A stretch of DNA of 64,000 bases from Nitrobacter sp051535235 (GCF_051535235.1 NZ_JBPPLZ010000002.1:372001-436000); one strand, 5' to 3'. Counted from the first letter of the stretch, positions 7,549-17,632 are shown. Notes: generated by a model not told the origin, from the sequence alone. Made by a program: numbers and translations.

Positions 7549-9645
7549 CTAGGCGGCCCTGACCGTTGCCAGGAAGTTATCGACCTCCAGCTTGAGACGG
7601 TCCGTATTGCTGGCCAGGGACTTCGCCGCGGCCAGGGCTTGCGTGGAAGCGCCGCCTGTCGCGGACGCGCCGTTGCTGACCTCGATGATATTGGAGGAAA
7701 CCTCCGAGGTGCCCGCCGCAGCCTGCTGGACGTTGCGGGAGATCTCCTGGGTCGCAGAAGCCTGCTCTTCGACGGCGGAGGCGATCGTCGCGGAAATCTC
7801 CGCGATCCTGCCGATGACGACGCCGATCTCTTTCACGTTGACGACGGAGTCATCCGTTGCCGTCTGGATGCTGGCGATCTGTTGCCCGATTTCGGCAGTC
7901 GCCTTCGCCGTCTGCTCGGCCAACGCCTTCACCTCGGACGCCACCACCGCGAAGCCGCGGCCGGCCTCGCCTGCGCGAGCGGCCTCGATCGTGGCGTTGA
8001 GCGCCAGCAGGTTGGTCTGGCTTGCGATCGTGTTGATGAGTTCGATCACGTCTCCGATCTTGGTCGACGCATGCGACAGCGAAGTGATCCGCTGGTCGGC
8101 GCTATGGGCCTTTTGCGCCGCCTCGCTCGCAATCCTCGACGCTTCCTGGACCTGCCGGCTGATTTCGTTGACGGACGCTGCCATCTCTTCGCTGGCGGAT
8201 GCCACGGACTGAACGTTGACCGTCGCTTCCTCGGAGGCCGCGGCCACGGCGGAGGAAAGCTGGTGGGTCTGCTCGGCAGTCCGGGTCAAAGCGGTTGCCG
8301 AACCCTCGAGCTGGGTTGCTGCCGAGGAGACCGTCTGGATCACTTCGCCGACCGCCGCCTCGAAATTGTCGGCAAGCCGGTGCATGTCCTCCTTGCGCTG
8401 CTGGGCGGCAAGTTGATCCTGCTTCATCTTCGCTTCCGCCTCGTCGCGCGCTTTCTGCTCGGCCTTGACCTTGAAGGTCTCGACCGCACGCGCCATGTCG
8501 CCCATCTCGTCCTGGCGATCGAGCCCGGGCAGGACAACCGAGAAGTTGCCGTTCGCGAGTTCGCCCATCGCTCCGGTCAGCGCAGCCAGTGGCCGCAGGA
8601 TCCGCGAGAACGCAATCCAGAAGCTGACCAGCGCGAGCGCGATGCAGCCAAGCAAGATCAATCCCGAGACCAGCAGTTTGGAGGTGCTGTTCGCAGCTTC
8701 CGCCGCGGCTTCCTGGTCGGCTGCTTCACCGACCGCTTCGGAGAGACGCAGAATCGAATTGATCGCGGTGGTCGCCCGCGAAACATAGTCGTTGCCGTTG
8801 ATTGTGTACTCACCGCTCTCGGCTGTCGCGAGTACGCTGTCGCGCGTTTGTCCATAAATCTGGAAATAATCGTTCTCGACGCCCGTGATCGCATCCGCCA
8901 CCTTCTTCGGCAAGTCGGCGCGCATCCGGAGTGGCGAGATCGTTTCCCAGGCCAATTCGACATTTCCGCGGTAGCGAGCGATGGTCCGGAAGCCGACGGT
9001 CGTCATCTTGGCGCGGGAGCCAACCATTCCGCCGAGGAATGCACGCTCTCGTCCGGCGTTCTCGGCCATCTGCGCAGTCAAATTACGTATGCTGACCAAT
9101 TGCGCCAGAGCCGCAGTAGGCGGGCGGTTCAGCGTTTCCATCGTCAGGCGCAGCTTGTTGCCCGAGACGTCGATCAGCTTGGTGATCGTCGGGGAGAAGC
9201 TCTCGACGACCTCAGGATTCCGCTCCGATCCTCGCTTGGGAAGGTTCTCGTCGAGCCTCATGCGAAAGCCGACGAATCCCTGGAACGTGCTCTCGGCTTC
9301 CGAGATCTGCGCTTCTGCCGATTTCATCCCGGGAATCCCGCGCAGCAGTTGAGCGGCTTCCGTAAACGCGTGATCGGCGGCTTGTCGGGTGCTGGCGATC
9401 CGGGGGCGGAGTTCGGCGGGCAGGGCGTCGGGTGACTTCAGCGGTGCGTTCGTGAGCCCGCGCTCGATGGCCCACTGCCCTGCGCTTTTCAACAGCAGTT
9501 GGGAGATGTGATTGACATCGAGGAATGCTTCGGACCTCTGCCGCTGTTCGTAGGCTTGATATGCCGCAATTCCGGCGGAAAGGGCGCCTATAAGGACGAG
9601 CGCCGAGACGATGGCAGGGAGAGTAATGCTTATCTTCGCCTTCAT
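7549..9645 (-). CDS. Methyl-accepting chemotaxis protein
   Basis: This 698-residue transmembrane receptor signals to CheA/CheW. TM1 is at about residues 8-30. A periplasmic helical sensor of about 290 residues follows, then TM2 at about 323-345 and a HAMP domain at about 346-398. The cytoplasmic signalling domain includes the highly conserved hairpin tip region ATIEAARAGEAGRGFAVVAS followed by EVKALAEQT. The ligand domain is a long helical bundle whose ligand I cannot name. GAAGGA lies about 9 nt before the ATG. No other chemotaxis gene is nearby. Confidence 0.93.
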   Translation of the reverse strand: MKAKISITLPAIVSALVLIGALSAGIAAYQAYEQRQRSEAFLDVNHISQLLLKSAGQWAIERGLTNAPLKSPDALPAELRPRIASTRQAADHAFTEAAQLLRGIPGMKSAEAQISEAESTFQGFVGFRMRLDENLPKRGSERNPEVVESFSPTITKLIDVSGNKLRLTMETLNRPPTAALAQLVSIRNLTAQMAENAGRERAFLGGMVGSRAKMTTVGFRTIARYRGNVELAWETISPLRMRADLPKKVADAITGVENDYFQIYGQTRDSVLATAESGEYTINGNDYVSRATTAINSILRLSEAVGEAADQEAAAEAANSTSKLLVSGLILLGCIALALVSFWIAFSRILRPLAALTGAMGELANGNFSVVLPGLDRQDEMGDMARAVETFKVKAEQKARDEAEAKMKQDQLAAQQRKEDMHRLADNFEAAVGEVIQTVSSAATQLEGSATALTRTAEQTHQLSSAVAAASEEATVNVQSVASASEEMAASVNEISRQVQEASRIASEAAQKAHSADQRITSLSHASTKIGDVIELINTIASQTNLLALNATIEAARAGEAGRGFAVVASEVKALAEQTAKATAEIGQQIASIQTATDDSVVNVKEIGVVIGRIAEISATIASAVEEQASATQEISRNVQQAAAGTSEVSSNIIEVSNGASATGGASTQALAAAKSLASNTDRLKLEVDNFLATVRAA

Positions 9646-10135
9646 TCTTGGATTCCTTCCAATGCAGGTGAATTCTCACTGATCCACAGTTTCTATGGGA
9701 CGGGAATCAGCCTCCGATCTCTGACGATTCGGCTTATGGATGCTTCTGTGATGCGCGTGGCGATAAGCCCGCAGTGCCCGCGCGATCCATAGGAAGCCCC
9801 GGCGGTATCTTTGAACGGGCCTGATTAAAATTTTACCAATCTCGGAGTGGGCGACGTTCACGGCGGCCGTGGGTTGCGTCCCTACCAGCCGGATTGTTCC
9901 CGCTCGTTCGATGGTGCCTGGATGTGCGCGAGTGATGCGTCAGATTCGGCGCTTGCAGATCCGCGCCATCCGGCAACCCCTTCATGACCTTCCTGGATTT
10001 CTTTCTCCTGCAGTCGTCCCTAGACCTTGACGGGAGATTATTCATGTTCACGCTTTCATGGTTTATGACGATTATTGACAATCATCACTAAACAATCCAC
10101 AGTAGGGCGAGAACGGCTTCCGAAGGAATTTCCCG
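9646..10135. other. Intergenic region between chemoreceptor and efflux operon
   Basis: This is 490 bp between divergent genes. I see only short frames without family features. The right part holds the efflux promoter and a palindromic operator candidate at 10066-10087. Confidence 0.5.
10066..10087 (+). promoter_or_regulatory. Candidate TetR operator over the -35 of the efflux operon
   Basis: A perfect inverted repeat TGAnGATT-N6-AATCnTCA contains a TTGACA hexamer (10075-10080) that would serve as the -35 element about 55 bp before the adaptor start. The -10 is weak. The position fits repression by the TetR protein encoded at the end of the operon. This assignment is inferred from layout. Confidence 0.5.
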
Positions 10136-11242
10136 ATGCAGGATCGCTCTTCTTTCTTCAGGTTTTCCAGGTATTTGCCGCTTGTCCTGGTTGCCCTTCC
10201 AGCCCTGGTATTGGGGGGCTGCAATGAATTAGCCGCCGAAAAAGCCGAGCCGGCGCGCCCGGTTCTGACCGCCACGGTGCATTACGAGGCCGAGATTCCC
10301 GATCGCAGCTTCGTCGGCACCATCAAGCCGCGGATCGAGACCGATATGGGTTTCCGCGTGTCCGGCAAGGTCGCGAAGCGTCTGGTCGAGGTCGGACAGA
10401 TCGTGGAGGTGGGCCAGTCTCTCGCGACCCTCGATGAGGTCGATCTCAAATTGCAGGCCGAGCAGGCGCAGGCTGAATTGAGCGCGGCCACCGGCGTGCT
10501 GGCGCAGGCCGCCGCCGCCGAAACGCGCGCGAAGGAATTGCGCGCCAAGGGCTGGACCACGGACGCCCAGCTCGATCAGGCCAAGGCCGCCGCCGACGAG
10601 GCGCGGGCGCGGTTAAATCGCGCGCAACGCTCGCTCGAATTGACCAGGAATTCCCTGTCCTATGCGACGCTGACGTCCGACACCCGCGGCGTGGTCACCG
10701 CGACGCTGGTGGATGCCGGGCAGGTGGTCGCTTCGGGCCAGCCCGCTATCCGCGTCGCGCGCCTTGGTGAAAAAGAGGCGGTGGTCGCTATACCCGAAAC
10801 GCTGATCGGCCGCGCCCGGACCGGCACGGCGCGGGTGTCGCTGTGGTCGGAGCCCGGCAGAACCTATGCTGCTAAGCTGCGCGAGATCGCGCCGACCGCC
10901 GATCCCGCGACCCGCACCTATCTCGCCAAATTCTCGCTGCCGGACGCCGATGACAAGGTGTCGCTCGGCATGACGGCAACGCTGACGCTCGCCGACGTCG
11001 CCACCTCCCGCGTGGCGCGGGTGCCGCTGTCGGCGCTGTTCAGCCAGGGCGGTCCGTCGTCGCTCTATGTCGTCGATGACAAAGGCGACGTCGCGCTGAA
11101 GCCTGTCACCGTCAAATCCTACGAGAGCAACGACGTCATCATCGCAGGCGGCGTGGACGAGGGCGCGAAAGTCGTCGTGCTCGGCGTGCAGAAGCTCGAT
11201 CCGGCGCAGAAGGTGCGGGTCGTATCATCATTGTCGTTCTAA
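10136..11242 (+). CDS. RND efflux periplasmic adaptor lipoprotein
   Basis: This 368-residue membrane fusion protein links an inner membrane RND pump to an outer membrane channel. The signal peptide ends in lipobox LVLGGC with Cys29 as the lipid site. The lipoyl/barrel-sandwich half-motifs flank a coiled-coil hairpin (about 100-180, with LQAEQAQAELSAATGVLAQA). Beta-barrel and membrane-proximal domains follow. AAGGA lies about 8 nt before the ATG. The permease gene begins 14 nt after the stop. No outer membrane factor gene is present, so a TolC-like partner must be elsewhere. Confidence 0.93.
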   Translation: MQDRSSFFRFSRYLPLVLVALPALVLGGCNELAAEKAEPARPVLTATVHYEAEIPDRSFVGTIKPRIETDMGFRVSGKVAKRLVEVGQIVEVGQSLATLDEVDLKLQAEQAQAELSAATGVLAQAAAAETRAKELRAKGWTTDAQLDQAKAAADEARARLNRAQRSLELTRNSLSYATLTSDTRGVVTATLVDAGQVVASGQPAIRVARLGEKEAVVAIPETLIGRARTGTARVSLWSEPGRTYAAKLREIAPTADPATRTYLAKFSLPDADDKVSLGMTATLTLADVATSRVARVPLSALFSQGGPSSLYVVDDKGDVALKPVTVKSYESNDVIIAGGVDEGAKVVVLGVQKLDPAQKVRVVSSLSF

Positions 11243-11256
11243 GCGGAGAGAGTGCC

Positions 11257-14200
11257 ATGAAGCGCTTCAATCTGTCCGCCTGGGCGGTGAGCCATCCTGC
11301 GCTGATCCTGTTCCTGATCATCGCGCTCGGCGTCGCGGGCTTCTTCTCCTACGAGAAGCTCGGCCGGGCCGAGGATCCCTCTTTCACGGTCAAGGTGGTG
11401 AACGTCTCGGTGATGTGGCCGGGCGCGACGGCGGAAGAAATGCAGACGCAGGTCGCCGATCCGCTTGAGAAGAAGCTGCAGGAACTGCCTTATTTCGACA
11501 AGGTTCAGACCTATTCCAAGCCTGGTTTCACGGCGATGCAGGTGTCCTTTCTCGACTCCGCTCCGCCGAAGCAGGTGCCCTATCTGTTCTATGTCCTGCG
11601 CAAGAAACTCGCGGATGCGCAGGGCAGCCTTCCCGCGGGAATCCTCGGGCCGGTGGTCAACGACGAGTTCAGCGACGTCGATTCCATTCTCTATACCCTG
11701 ACCGGCGACGGCGCCGACTACGCGCAATTGAAAAAGGTTGCAGAGGGTTTTCGCCAGCGGCTGTTGAGGGTGGATGGCGTCACCAAGGTCAACCTCTACG
11801 GCACTCAGGACGAGCGCATCTACGTCGAGTTCTCCCATGCCAAGCTGGCGACGCTCGGCATCGCGCCGCAGGCGATCTTCGATTCGCTCGCAAAGCAGAA
11901 CGCGGTGACGCCGGCCGGTACCGTCGAGACCTCGTCGCAACGGGTGGCCTTGCGCGTTACCGGCGCGTTCGATGGCGCGAAAGCGGTGGCGGAGACGCCC
12001 GTCGAAAGCAACGGGCGCGTGTTCCGCCTCGGCGACATCGCAACCGTGACCCATGGATTCATTGATCCGCCGACATTCAAGGTGCGTCAGGAAGGCAAGC
12101 CGGCGCTCGGCATCGGCGTGGTGACCGCAAAGGGCGCCAATATCCTCAAGCTCGGCGAGGACGTCACCAAGGCCGCCGACGAGTTCATGCAGGCGGTGCC
12201 GCAGGGCATCAACATCGAGCGTATCGCGGATCAGCCGAAGGTCGTCGAGCACGCCGTTGGCGAGTTCGTGCATTCCTTCATCGAGGCGCTGGCGATCGTG
12301 CTGTTCGTCAGCTTCCTCGCATTGGGCTGGCGCACCGGCATCGTGGTGGCGCTGTCGGTGCCGCTGGTTCTCGGCATCGTCTTCATCGTCATGAACGCGA
12401 TGTCGCTCGATCTGCATCGCATCACGCTCGGCGCCCTGATCATCGCGCTCGGGCTGTTAGTCGACGACGCCATCATCGCGGTCGAGATGATGGTGGTGAA
12501 GATGGAGCAGGGCTGGGACCGCATGCGCGCGGCGTCCTTTGCGTGGGAATCCACAGCCTTTCCGATGCTGACCGGCACTTTGGTGACGGCAGCCGGCTTT
12601 CTGCCGATCGGCTTCGCCAATTCCGGCGTCGGCGAATATGCCGGCGGCATCTTCTGGATCGTGGCGATCGCGCTCGTCGCATCCTGGTTCGTCGCGGTGA
12701 TCTTCACGCCCTATATCGGCGTCAAGCTGCTGCCGAACATCAAGGTCAGCCACAATCACGATCCGCATGCGATCTACGAGACCCGGATCTACCGCAGCCT
12801 GCGCGCTGTCATCCAGTGGTGCGTCAACCACCGCATCAAGGTGGTCGCGGCGACTGTTGGCATCTTTGTCGCGGCGGTCATCGGATTTGGTCATGTGCAG
12901 CAGCAGTTCTTCCCGCTGTCGGAGCGGCCCGAACTGTTCCTGCAACTGCGGTTACCGGAAGGCACGGCGTTCGGCGTCACCGAGAAGTCTGTGAAAGAGG
13001 CCGAGAAGATCCTCAAGGACGATAACGATATCGCGACCTATACCGCCTATGTCGGGCAGGGCTCGCCGCGCTTCTGGCTCGGCCTCAATCCGCAATTGCC
13101 GAACGAGGCCTTTGCCGAGATCGTGATCGTGGCGAAGAACGTCGAGGCGCGCGAGCGCATCAAGGCGAAGATCGAGAAGGCGGTGGATGACGGCGCGCTG
13201 ACCGAGGCGCGGGTCCGGGTCGACCGTTTCAATTTTGGCCCGCCCGTCGGCTTCCCGGTCCAATTCCGGGTGATCGGCCCCGATGCCGCCAAGGTCCGCG
13301 ATATCGCCTACAAGGTGCGCGACGTCGTGCGCGCCAATCCGAACGTGAAGGATCCCAGCCTCGACTGGAACGAGCAGACGCCGTATCTCAAGCTCGTAGT
13401 CGATCAGGATCGTGCCCGCGCGCTCGGCCTGACGCCGCAGGATGTCTCGCAGGCGCTCGCCATGCTGATCTCGGGTGTGCCGGTGACGACCGTGCGCGAT
13501 GGCATCGAGAAGGTCGGTGTCGTCGCGCGTGCGATCCCGTCCGAACGTCTCGATCTCGCCGGCGTCGGCGATCTCACGGTGACATCGCGCAACGGTGTTG
13601 CGGTGCCGCTGTCGCAGGTCGCGAAAATCGAATACGCTCATGAAGAGCCGATCCTGTGGCGGCGCAACCGCGACATGGCGATCACTGTGCGCGGCGATGT
13701 GGTGGATGGCGTGCAGGCTCCCGACGTCACCAACCAGATCTGGCCGAAACTGCAGGAGATTCGTGATCACCTGCCGCCGGCCTACCGGATCGAGGCGGGC
13801 GGCGCCTTCGAGGAATCCGCCAAGGGCAATACCTCGATCTTCGTGCTGTTTCCCGTCATGGCCGTCGTGATGCTGACGCTGCTGATGGTCCAGTTGCAGA
13901 GCTTCTCGCGACTCTTGCTGGTGTTCCTGACGGCGCCGCTCGGCATCGTCGGCGCGTCCCTTGGACTCAATGTCGCGAATCAGCCCTTCGGCTTCGTGGC
14001 GCTGCTCGGCCTGATCGCGCTCGCCGGAATGATCATGCGCAACGCGGTCATTCTGGTGGATCAGATCGAGACCGACGTGGCGCACGGTCTGACCCGCGGC
14101 GAGGCGATCGTCGAAGCGACGGTGCGGCGCGCGCGGCCGGTGGTGCTGACCGCGCTTGCGGCGATCCTTGCGATGATTCCGCTATCGCGCTCGGCGTTCT

Positions 14201-14391
14201 GGGGACCGATGGCGATTACCATCATGGGTGGCTTGTTCGTTGCCACCTTTCTTACGCTTCTGTATCTGCCGGCGCTTTACGCGCTCTGGTTCAGGAAGAG
14301 TCTGGCCGAGCAGGGCGGCGAGCGGGAGCAGGCCAGGCCCGCCCCGCGCGAGACACAACTCGCTTTTCCGCTTGCCCAGGCCGGGGAATAA
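11257..14391 (+). CDS. RND multidrug efflux permease (HAE1/AcrB-like)
   Basis: This 1044-residue trimeric inner membrane proton antiporter has the usual layout of TM1 near the N-terminus, a large periplasmic loop, TM2-6, a second large loop and TM7-12. The proton-relay aspartates of TM4 are seen as GLLVDDAIIAVE (Asp403, Asp404). GAEDPSF-like RAEDPSFTVK follows TM1, as in the VexF/MexW-like branch. Substrates cannot be told from the sequence. A GGAG sequence is 9 nt upstream of the ATG. The gene lies between the adaptor and a TetR regulator in one operon. Confidence 0.95.
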   Translation: MKRFNLSAWAVSHPALILFLIIALGVAGFFSYEKLGRAEDPSFTVKVVNVSVMWPGATAEEMQTQVADPLEKKLQELPYFDKVQTYSKPGFTAMQVSFLDSAPPKQVPYLFYVLRKKLADAQGSLPAGILGPVVNDEFSDVDSILYTLTGDGADYAQLKKVAEGFRQRLLRVDGVTKVNLYGTQDERIYVEFSHAKLATLGIAPQAIFDSLAKQNAVTPAGTVETSSQRVALRVTGAFDGAKAVAETPVESNGRVFRLGDIATVTHGFIDPPTFKVRQEGKPALGIGVVTAKGANILKLGEDVTKAADEFMQAVPQGINIERIADQPKVVEHAVGEFVHSFIEALAIVLFVSFLALGWRTGIVVALSVPLVLGIVFIVMNAMSLDLHRITLGALIIALGLLVDDAIIAVEMMVVKMEQGWDRMRAASFAWESTAFPMLTGTLVTAAGFLPIGFANSGVGEYAGGIFWIVAIALVASWFVAVIFTPYIGVKLLPNIKVSHNHDPHAIYETRIYRSLRAVIQWCVNHRIKVVAATVGIFVAAVIGFGHVQQQFFPLSERPELFLQLRLPEGTAFGVTEKSVKEAEKILKDDNDIATYTAYVGQGSPRFWLGLNPQLPNEAFAEIVIVAKNVEARERIKAKIEKAVDDGALTEARVRVDRFNFGPPVGFPVQFRVIGPDAAKVRDIAYKVRDVVRANPNVKDPSLDWNEQTPYLKLVVDQDRARALGLTPQDVSQALAMLISGVPVTTVRDGIEKVGVVARAIPSERLDLAGVGDLTVTSRNGVAVPLSQVAKIEYAHEEPILWRRNRDMAITVRGDVVDGVQAPDVTNQIWPKLQEIRDHLPPAYRIEAGGAFEESAKGNTSIFVLFPVMAVVMLTLLMVQLQSFSRLLLVFLTAPLGIVGASLGLNVANQPFGFVALLGLIALAGMIMRNAVILVDQIETDVAHGLTRGEAIVEATVRRARPVVLTALAAILAMIPLSRSAFWGPMAITIMGGLFVATFLTLLYLPALYALWFRKSLAEQGGEREQARPAPRETQLAFPLAQAGE

Positions 14392-14410
14392 TTGAAAGAT
14401 CGGCTCTCTC

Positions 14411-15025
14411 ATGACCATAGTTACTGACAACACCGAGGCTGATACGCGTCACCGGATTCTGGTGGTGGCGGAGCGGCTGTTCCGCGAGATCGGCTATCAG
14501 AAGACCACCGTTGCCGACATCGCGAAAGTGCTGCGGATGTCACCGGCCAACGTCTATCGCTTCTTCGATTCGAAGAAGGCGATTCACCAGGGCGTGGCGC
14601 GGCGGCTGATGGGCGAGGTCGAGGACGCGGCCGAGGCGATCGGCGCCACGCCTGGTCCGGCCACGCAGCGCCTGCGCGAACTGCTGTCCACGATCCATCA
14701 CATGAACAGCGAGCGCTATGTCGGCGATGCCAAGCTGCACGAGATGGTCGCCATCGCGATGGAGCAGGACTGGGATGTTTGCAAGGCGCACATGGAGGAT
14801 ATCGCCGCGACCATCGGCGGGGTGATCGCTCAGGGCGCGGCGAGCGGCGAATTCGAGGCGCCGGATGTGCGGCTGGCGGCGCTGTGCACGTGCACGGCGA
14901 TGATGCGCTTCTTCCATCCGCAGATGATCGCGCAAAGCGTCGACAAGCCGGGACCGACGCTCGACCAGATGATCGATTTCGTGCTTGCGGGTCTGGCGCC
15001 GCGCGGAAACAAACGGCCGGGCTGA
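14411..15025 (+). CDS. TetR family regulator of the efflux operon
   Basis: The 204-residue protein has an N-terminal TetR helix-turn-helix (about residues 14-60): RILVVAERLFREIGYQKTTV, then ADIAKVLRMSPANVYRFF and DSKKAI. The C-terminal half is a helical ligand and dimer domain that carries two nearby Cys residues (LAALCTCTAMM). It starts 20 nt after the permease, so it is likely the autoregulated repressor of this operon. The palindrome at 10066-10087 is its best candidate site. Confidence 0.9.
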   Translation: MTIVTDNTEADTRHRILVVAERLFREIGYQKTTVADIAKVLRMSPANVYRFFDSKKAIHQGVARRLMGEVEDAAEAIGATPGPATQRLRELLSTIHHMNSERYVGDAKLHEMVAIAMEQDWDVCKAHMEDIAATIGGVIAQGAASGEFEAPDVRLAALCTCTAMMRFFHPQMIAQSVDKPGPTLDQMIDFVLAGLAPRGNKRPG

Positions 15026-15367
15026 AGTTTTTGCCGATTCCCGTGAACGCCGACCGCGGACGGCGCTGCGATCTTCGGCGCATTCAAGGCGTTCGCCGCT
15101 GCTTTCCGTCTTTGCGCGCTGCACGGGTCGCAGTGCGGCCGTTTGAGGTTTCAAGCGTTCGCAAATCGCGTTTTTGGGGCCCTTGCGCTATCCTGCTGTC
15201 GCGAGGCCGGCCCCGAATTGCAAAATTTCGCTTAATTTTCAATTATGAAACCATGAAATGAAACTCGCTTTTGCCTTTTTAAGGATATTTTCTCTTATGG
15301 GTATAAGGTGATTGGCTGCGATACCGGGTCGACGCACCGCGGATTATCCGAACAAGAGGGCATTGCG
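15026..15367. other. Intergenic region before the beta-oxidation operon
   Basis: This is 342 bp with no credible gene. The right third is AT-rich and contains a perfect TTTCA-ATTA-TGAAA palindrome (15237-15250), then AT-rich DNA before the FadE-like start. It probably holds the promoter and control sites of the fad operon. Confidence 0.5.
15237..15250 (+). promoter_or_regulatory. Candidate operator of the beta-oxidation operon
   Basis: TTTCAATTATGAAA is a perfect inverted repeat with 5-bp arms in an AT-rich island about 118 bp before the dehydrogenase start. A TetR-type (FadR/PsrA-like) or GntR-type fatty acid regulator could bind here. No regulator gene of that class is adjacent. Confidence 0.3.
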
Positions 15368-17632
15368 ATGAGTTTTCGCCGTGACGTGATCTCCAAGCTG
15401 ATCTTCTCCTGGGCGCGCCGCGTGCTGCCGTCGATGTCGGATACTGAGCGCGAGGCGCTGGATGCCGGCGACGTCTGGTGGGACGCCGACCTGTTCTCCG
15501 GCAATCCTGACTGGGCGAAACTGCTGAACACCGCGCCGGCAACCCTGACGGCGGAGGAAGAGGCGTTCCTCAACGGCCCGGTGGACGAGCTTTGTGCCAT
15601 GCTCGACGACTGGAAGATCAACTGGACATGGCGGGACCTGCCGCCGGACGTCTGGGCGTTCATCAAGCAGAAAAAATTCTTCGGCATGATCATTCCGACC
15701 GAGTACGGCGGACTTGGTTTCTCGCCCTATGCGCATTCGGAAGTGGTGCGCAAGATCTCGTCGCGCTCGCTGGTCGCCGCGGTCACGGTGATGGTGCCGA
15801 ATTCGCTCGGACCCGGCGAGTTGCTGATGCGCTTCGGCACCAGGGACCAGCAGGCGAAATGGCTGCCGCGCCTTGCCGACGGCCACGAAATTCCATGCTT
15901 CGGCCTGACCAGCCCGGAAGCCGGCTCCGATGCGGCGTCGATGACCGACACCGGCATCATCTGCAGGGGCACCTTCGAGGGCCGCGAGGTGATCGGGCTC
16001 CGGCTCAACTGGCACAAGCGCTACATCACGCTCGGTCCGGTGGCGACGCTGCTCGGGCTCGCCTTCAAGGCCTATGACCCGGATCATCTGGTAGGCTCGC
16101 AGGAAGACCTCGGCATCACCGTGGCGTTGATCCCGACCGACCTGCCGGGAGTATCGATCGGCCGCCGCCATCTGCCGGCCATGCAGGTGTTCCAGAACGG
16201 CCCCAACTGGGGCAAGGACGTTTTCATCCCGCTCGACTACGTCATCGGCGGGAAGGAGCGTCTCGGTCAGGGCTGGAAGATGCTGATGACGGCGCTGGCC
16301 GCCGGACGCGGCATCTCGCTGCCGTCGCTGTCGGCGGCGGGCGCGGCCTTCGCGGCGCGCACCACCGGCGCCTATGCGCGCGTCCGTGAGCAGTTCGGAA
16401 TCCCGATCGGCAAGTTCGAGGGCATCGAGGAGCCGTTGGCGCGCATCGCCGGCACGGCCTACCTGATCGACGCGGCGCGACGGCTGACTTGCGCCGCGCT
16501 CAACGAGGGGCATCATCCCGCCGTCATTTCCGGCATCATGAAGCTGCACGCCACCGAACGGTTGCGCATCGTGATCGATGACGCCATGGACATCCACGGC
16601 GGCAAGGCCGTGATCGATGGTCCGCAAAACTACCTCGGTAATCTCTATCGCGGAGTGCCGGTCTCGATCACAGTGGAGGGCGCCAACATCCTGACGCGCA
16701 ACCTCATTATCTTCGGGCAGGGCGCGATCCGCGCGCATCCCTATCTGCTGCAGGAGATGAATGCGCTCAGCGACACTGACAAGGTCAGGGGGCTCGACAC
16801 CTTCGACAAGGCGTTCTGGCTTCATATCGTCCACAGCGTCACCACGCTGTTTCGCGCCTGGGGCCGGAGCTGGAGCGGCGGGGCGTTCGCGCCTGCTCCG
16901 GAGGATGCAGGCCCGGTGACGGACTTCTATCGTCAGCTCTCGCGCTATGCGTCGGCCTTTGCATTGTGCGCCGATATGGCGCTTCTGACGCTCGGTGGCA
17001 AGCTGAAGCGCAAGGAGATGCTGTCGGCGCGGTTCGGCGACATTCTTTCTGAGCTTTACCTGCTGTCGGCCGTGCTCAAGCGTTGGCAGGACGAGGGCCG
17101 CCAGGAGGCCGATCTCCCGCTTGTGCAATGGTGCATGGCGACCGGCTTCCGCACCATCGAGCAGCGGTTCGCAGACATTCTGGCGAACCTGCCAAACCGC
17201 TTCGTCGCGATCATGCTCAAATTCATGATCCAGCCGATGGGCGCTCGGGCGCGCGGGCCGAGCGACGCGGTCGTGCATGCTTGCGCTCAACTGGTGCTGG
17301 AGCCGTCTGTCGCTCGCGATCGCCTGACGCAGGGTCTGTCGCATGTGGATGACGACAATGGCGTGGCGCGCCTGGAAAAGGCGTTTCTGCTGGTGACGGC
17401 CGCGGAGGACGTCTTCAAGCGGATGCGAGCCGCGCGTCTGCATGACACGGATGCCGCGATCAAGCACGGCGTCATCACCCAGGTCGAGGCTGAGAAATAC
17501 AACACGGCGCAAGAGGCGGTGCTCCGCGTGATCGAGGTCGATGACTTCGCACCGGAAGCGCTGTCGCCCTTCAAGAAGTCCGTCAACGTTCAAGTGTTGC
17601 AGGAACGAAGTGAAGCGAGGGCGGCAGGCTGA
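15368..17632 (+). CDS. fadE: Acyl-CoA dehydrogenase, FadE-like with DUF1974 C-terminus
   Basis: This 754-residue flavoenzyme would carry out the first oxidation step of fatty acid beta-oxidation. The N-terminal helices and the flavin-binding middle (GLTSPEAGSDAASMTD, then a region with WHKRYITLGPVATLLGLAFK) are followed by the C-terminal helical domain (ARTTGAYARVREQFGIPIGK). The long extension from about residue 480 matches the FadE-type DUF1974 region. The length is close to E. coli FadE. The ATG at 15368 is chosen because GAGGGC lies 9 nt upstream. Upstream in-frame codons lack such a site. The stop overlaps the thiolase start by 1 nt. Confidence 0.9.
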   Translation: MSFRRDVISKLIFSWARRVLPSMSDTEREALDAGDVWWDADLFSGNPDWAKLLNTAPATLTAEEEAFLNGPVDELCAMLDDWKINWTWRDLPPDVWAFIKQKKFFGMIIPTEYGGLGFSPYAHSEVVRKISSRSLVAAVTVMVPNSLGPGELLMRFGTRDQQAKWLPRLADGHEIPCFGLTSPEAGSDAASMTDTGIICRGTFEGREVIGLRLNWHKRYITLGPVATLLGLAFKAYDPDHLVGSQEDLGITVALIPTDLPGVSIGRRHLPAMQVFQNGPNWGKDVFIPLDYVIGGKERLGQGWKMLMTALAAGRGISLPSLSAAGAAFAARTTGAYARVREQFGIPIGKFEGIEEPLARIAGTAYLIDAARRLTCAALNEGHHPAVISGIMKLHATERLRIVIDDAMDIHGGKAVIDGPQNYLGNLYRGVPVSITVEGANILTRNLIIFGQGAIRAHPYLLQEMNALSDTDKVRGLDTFDKAFWLHIVHSVTTLFRAWGRSWSGGAFAPAPEDAGPVTDFYRQLSRYASAFALCADMALLTLGGKLKRKEMLSARFGDILSELYLLSAVLKRWQDEGRQEADLPLVQWCMATGFRTIEQRFADILANLPNRFVAIMLKFMIQPMGARARGPSDAVVHACAQLVLEPSVARDRLTQGLSHVDDDNGVARLEKAFLLVTAAEDVFKRMRAARLHDTDAAIKHGVITQVEAEKYNTAQEAVLRVIEVDDFAPEALSPFKKSVNVQVLQERSEARAAG

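Noticed and set aside
7510..9435. A 641-codon plus-strand frame over the chemoreceptor gene
   Set aside because: Arg/Gly-rich with no motif. The minus strand encodes a complete chemoreceptor.
9833..10081. An 82-codon minus-strand frame upstream of the efflux operon
   Set aside because: The sequence is Arg/His-rich with no family features and it covers the probable efflux promoter and operator.
15344..17593. A 749-codon open frame on the minus strand over the acyl-CoA dehydrogenase gene
   Set aside because: It is rich in Arg, His, Asp and Gly with no motif, and it mirrors a well-conserved FadE-like gene on the plus strand. It is a high-GC shadow.
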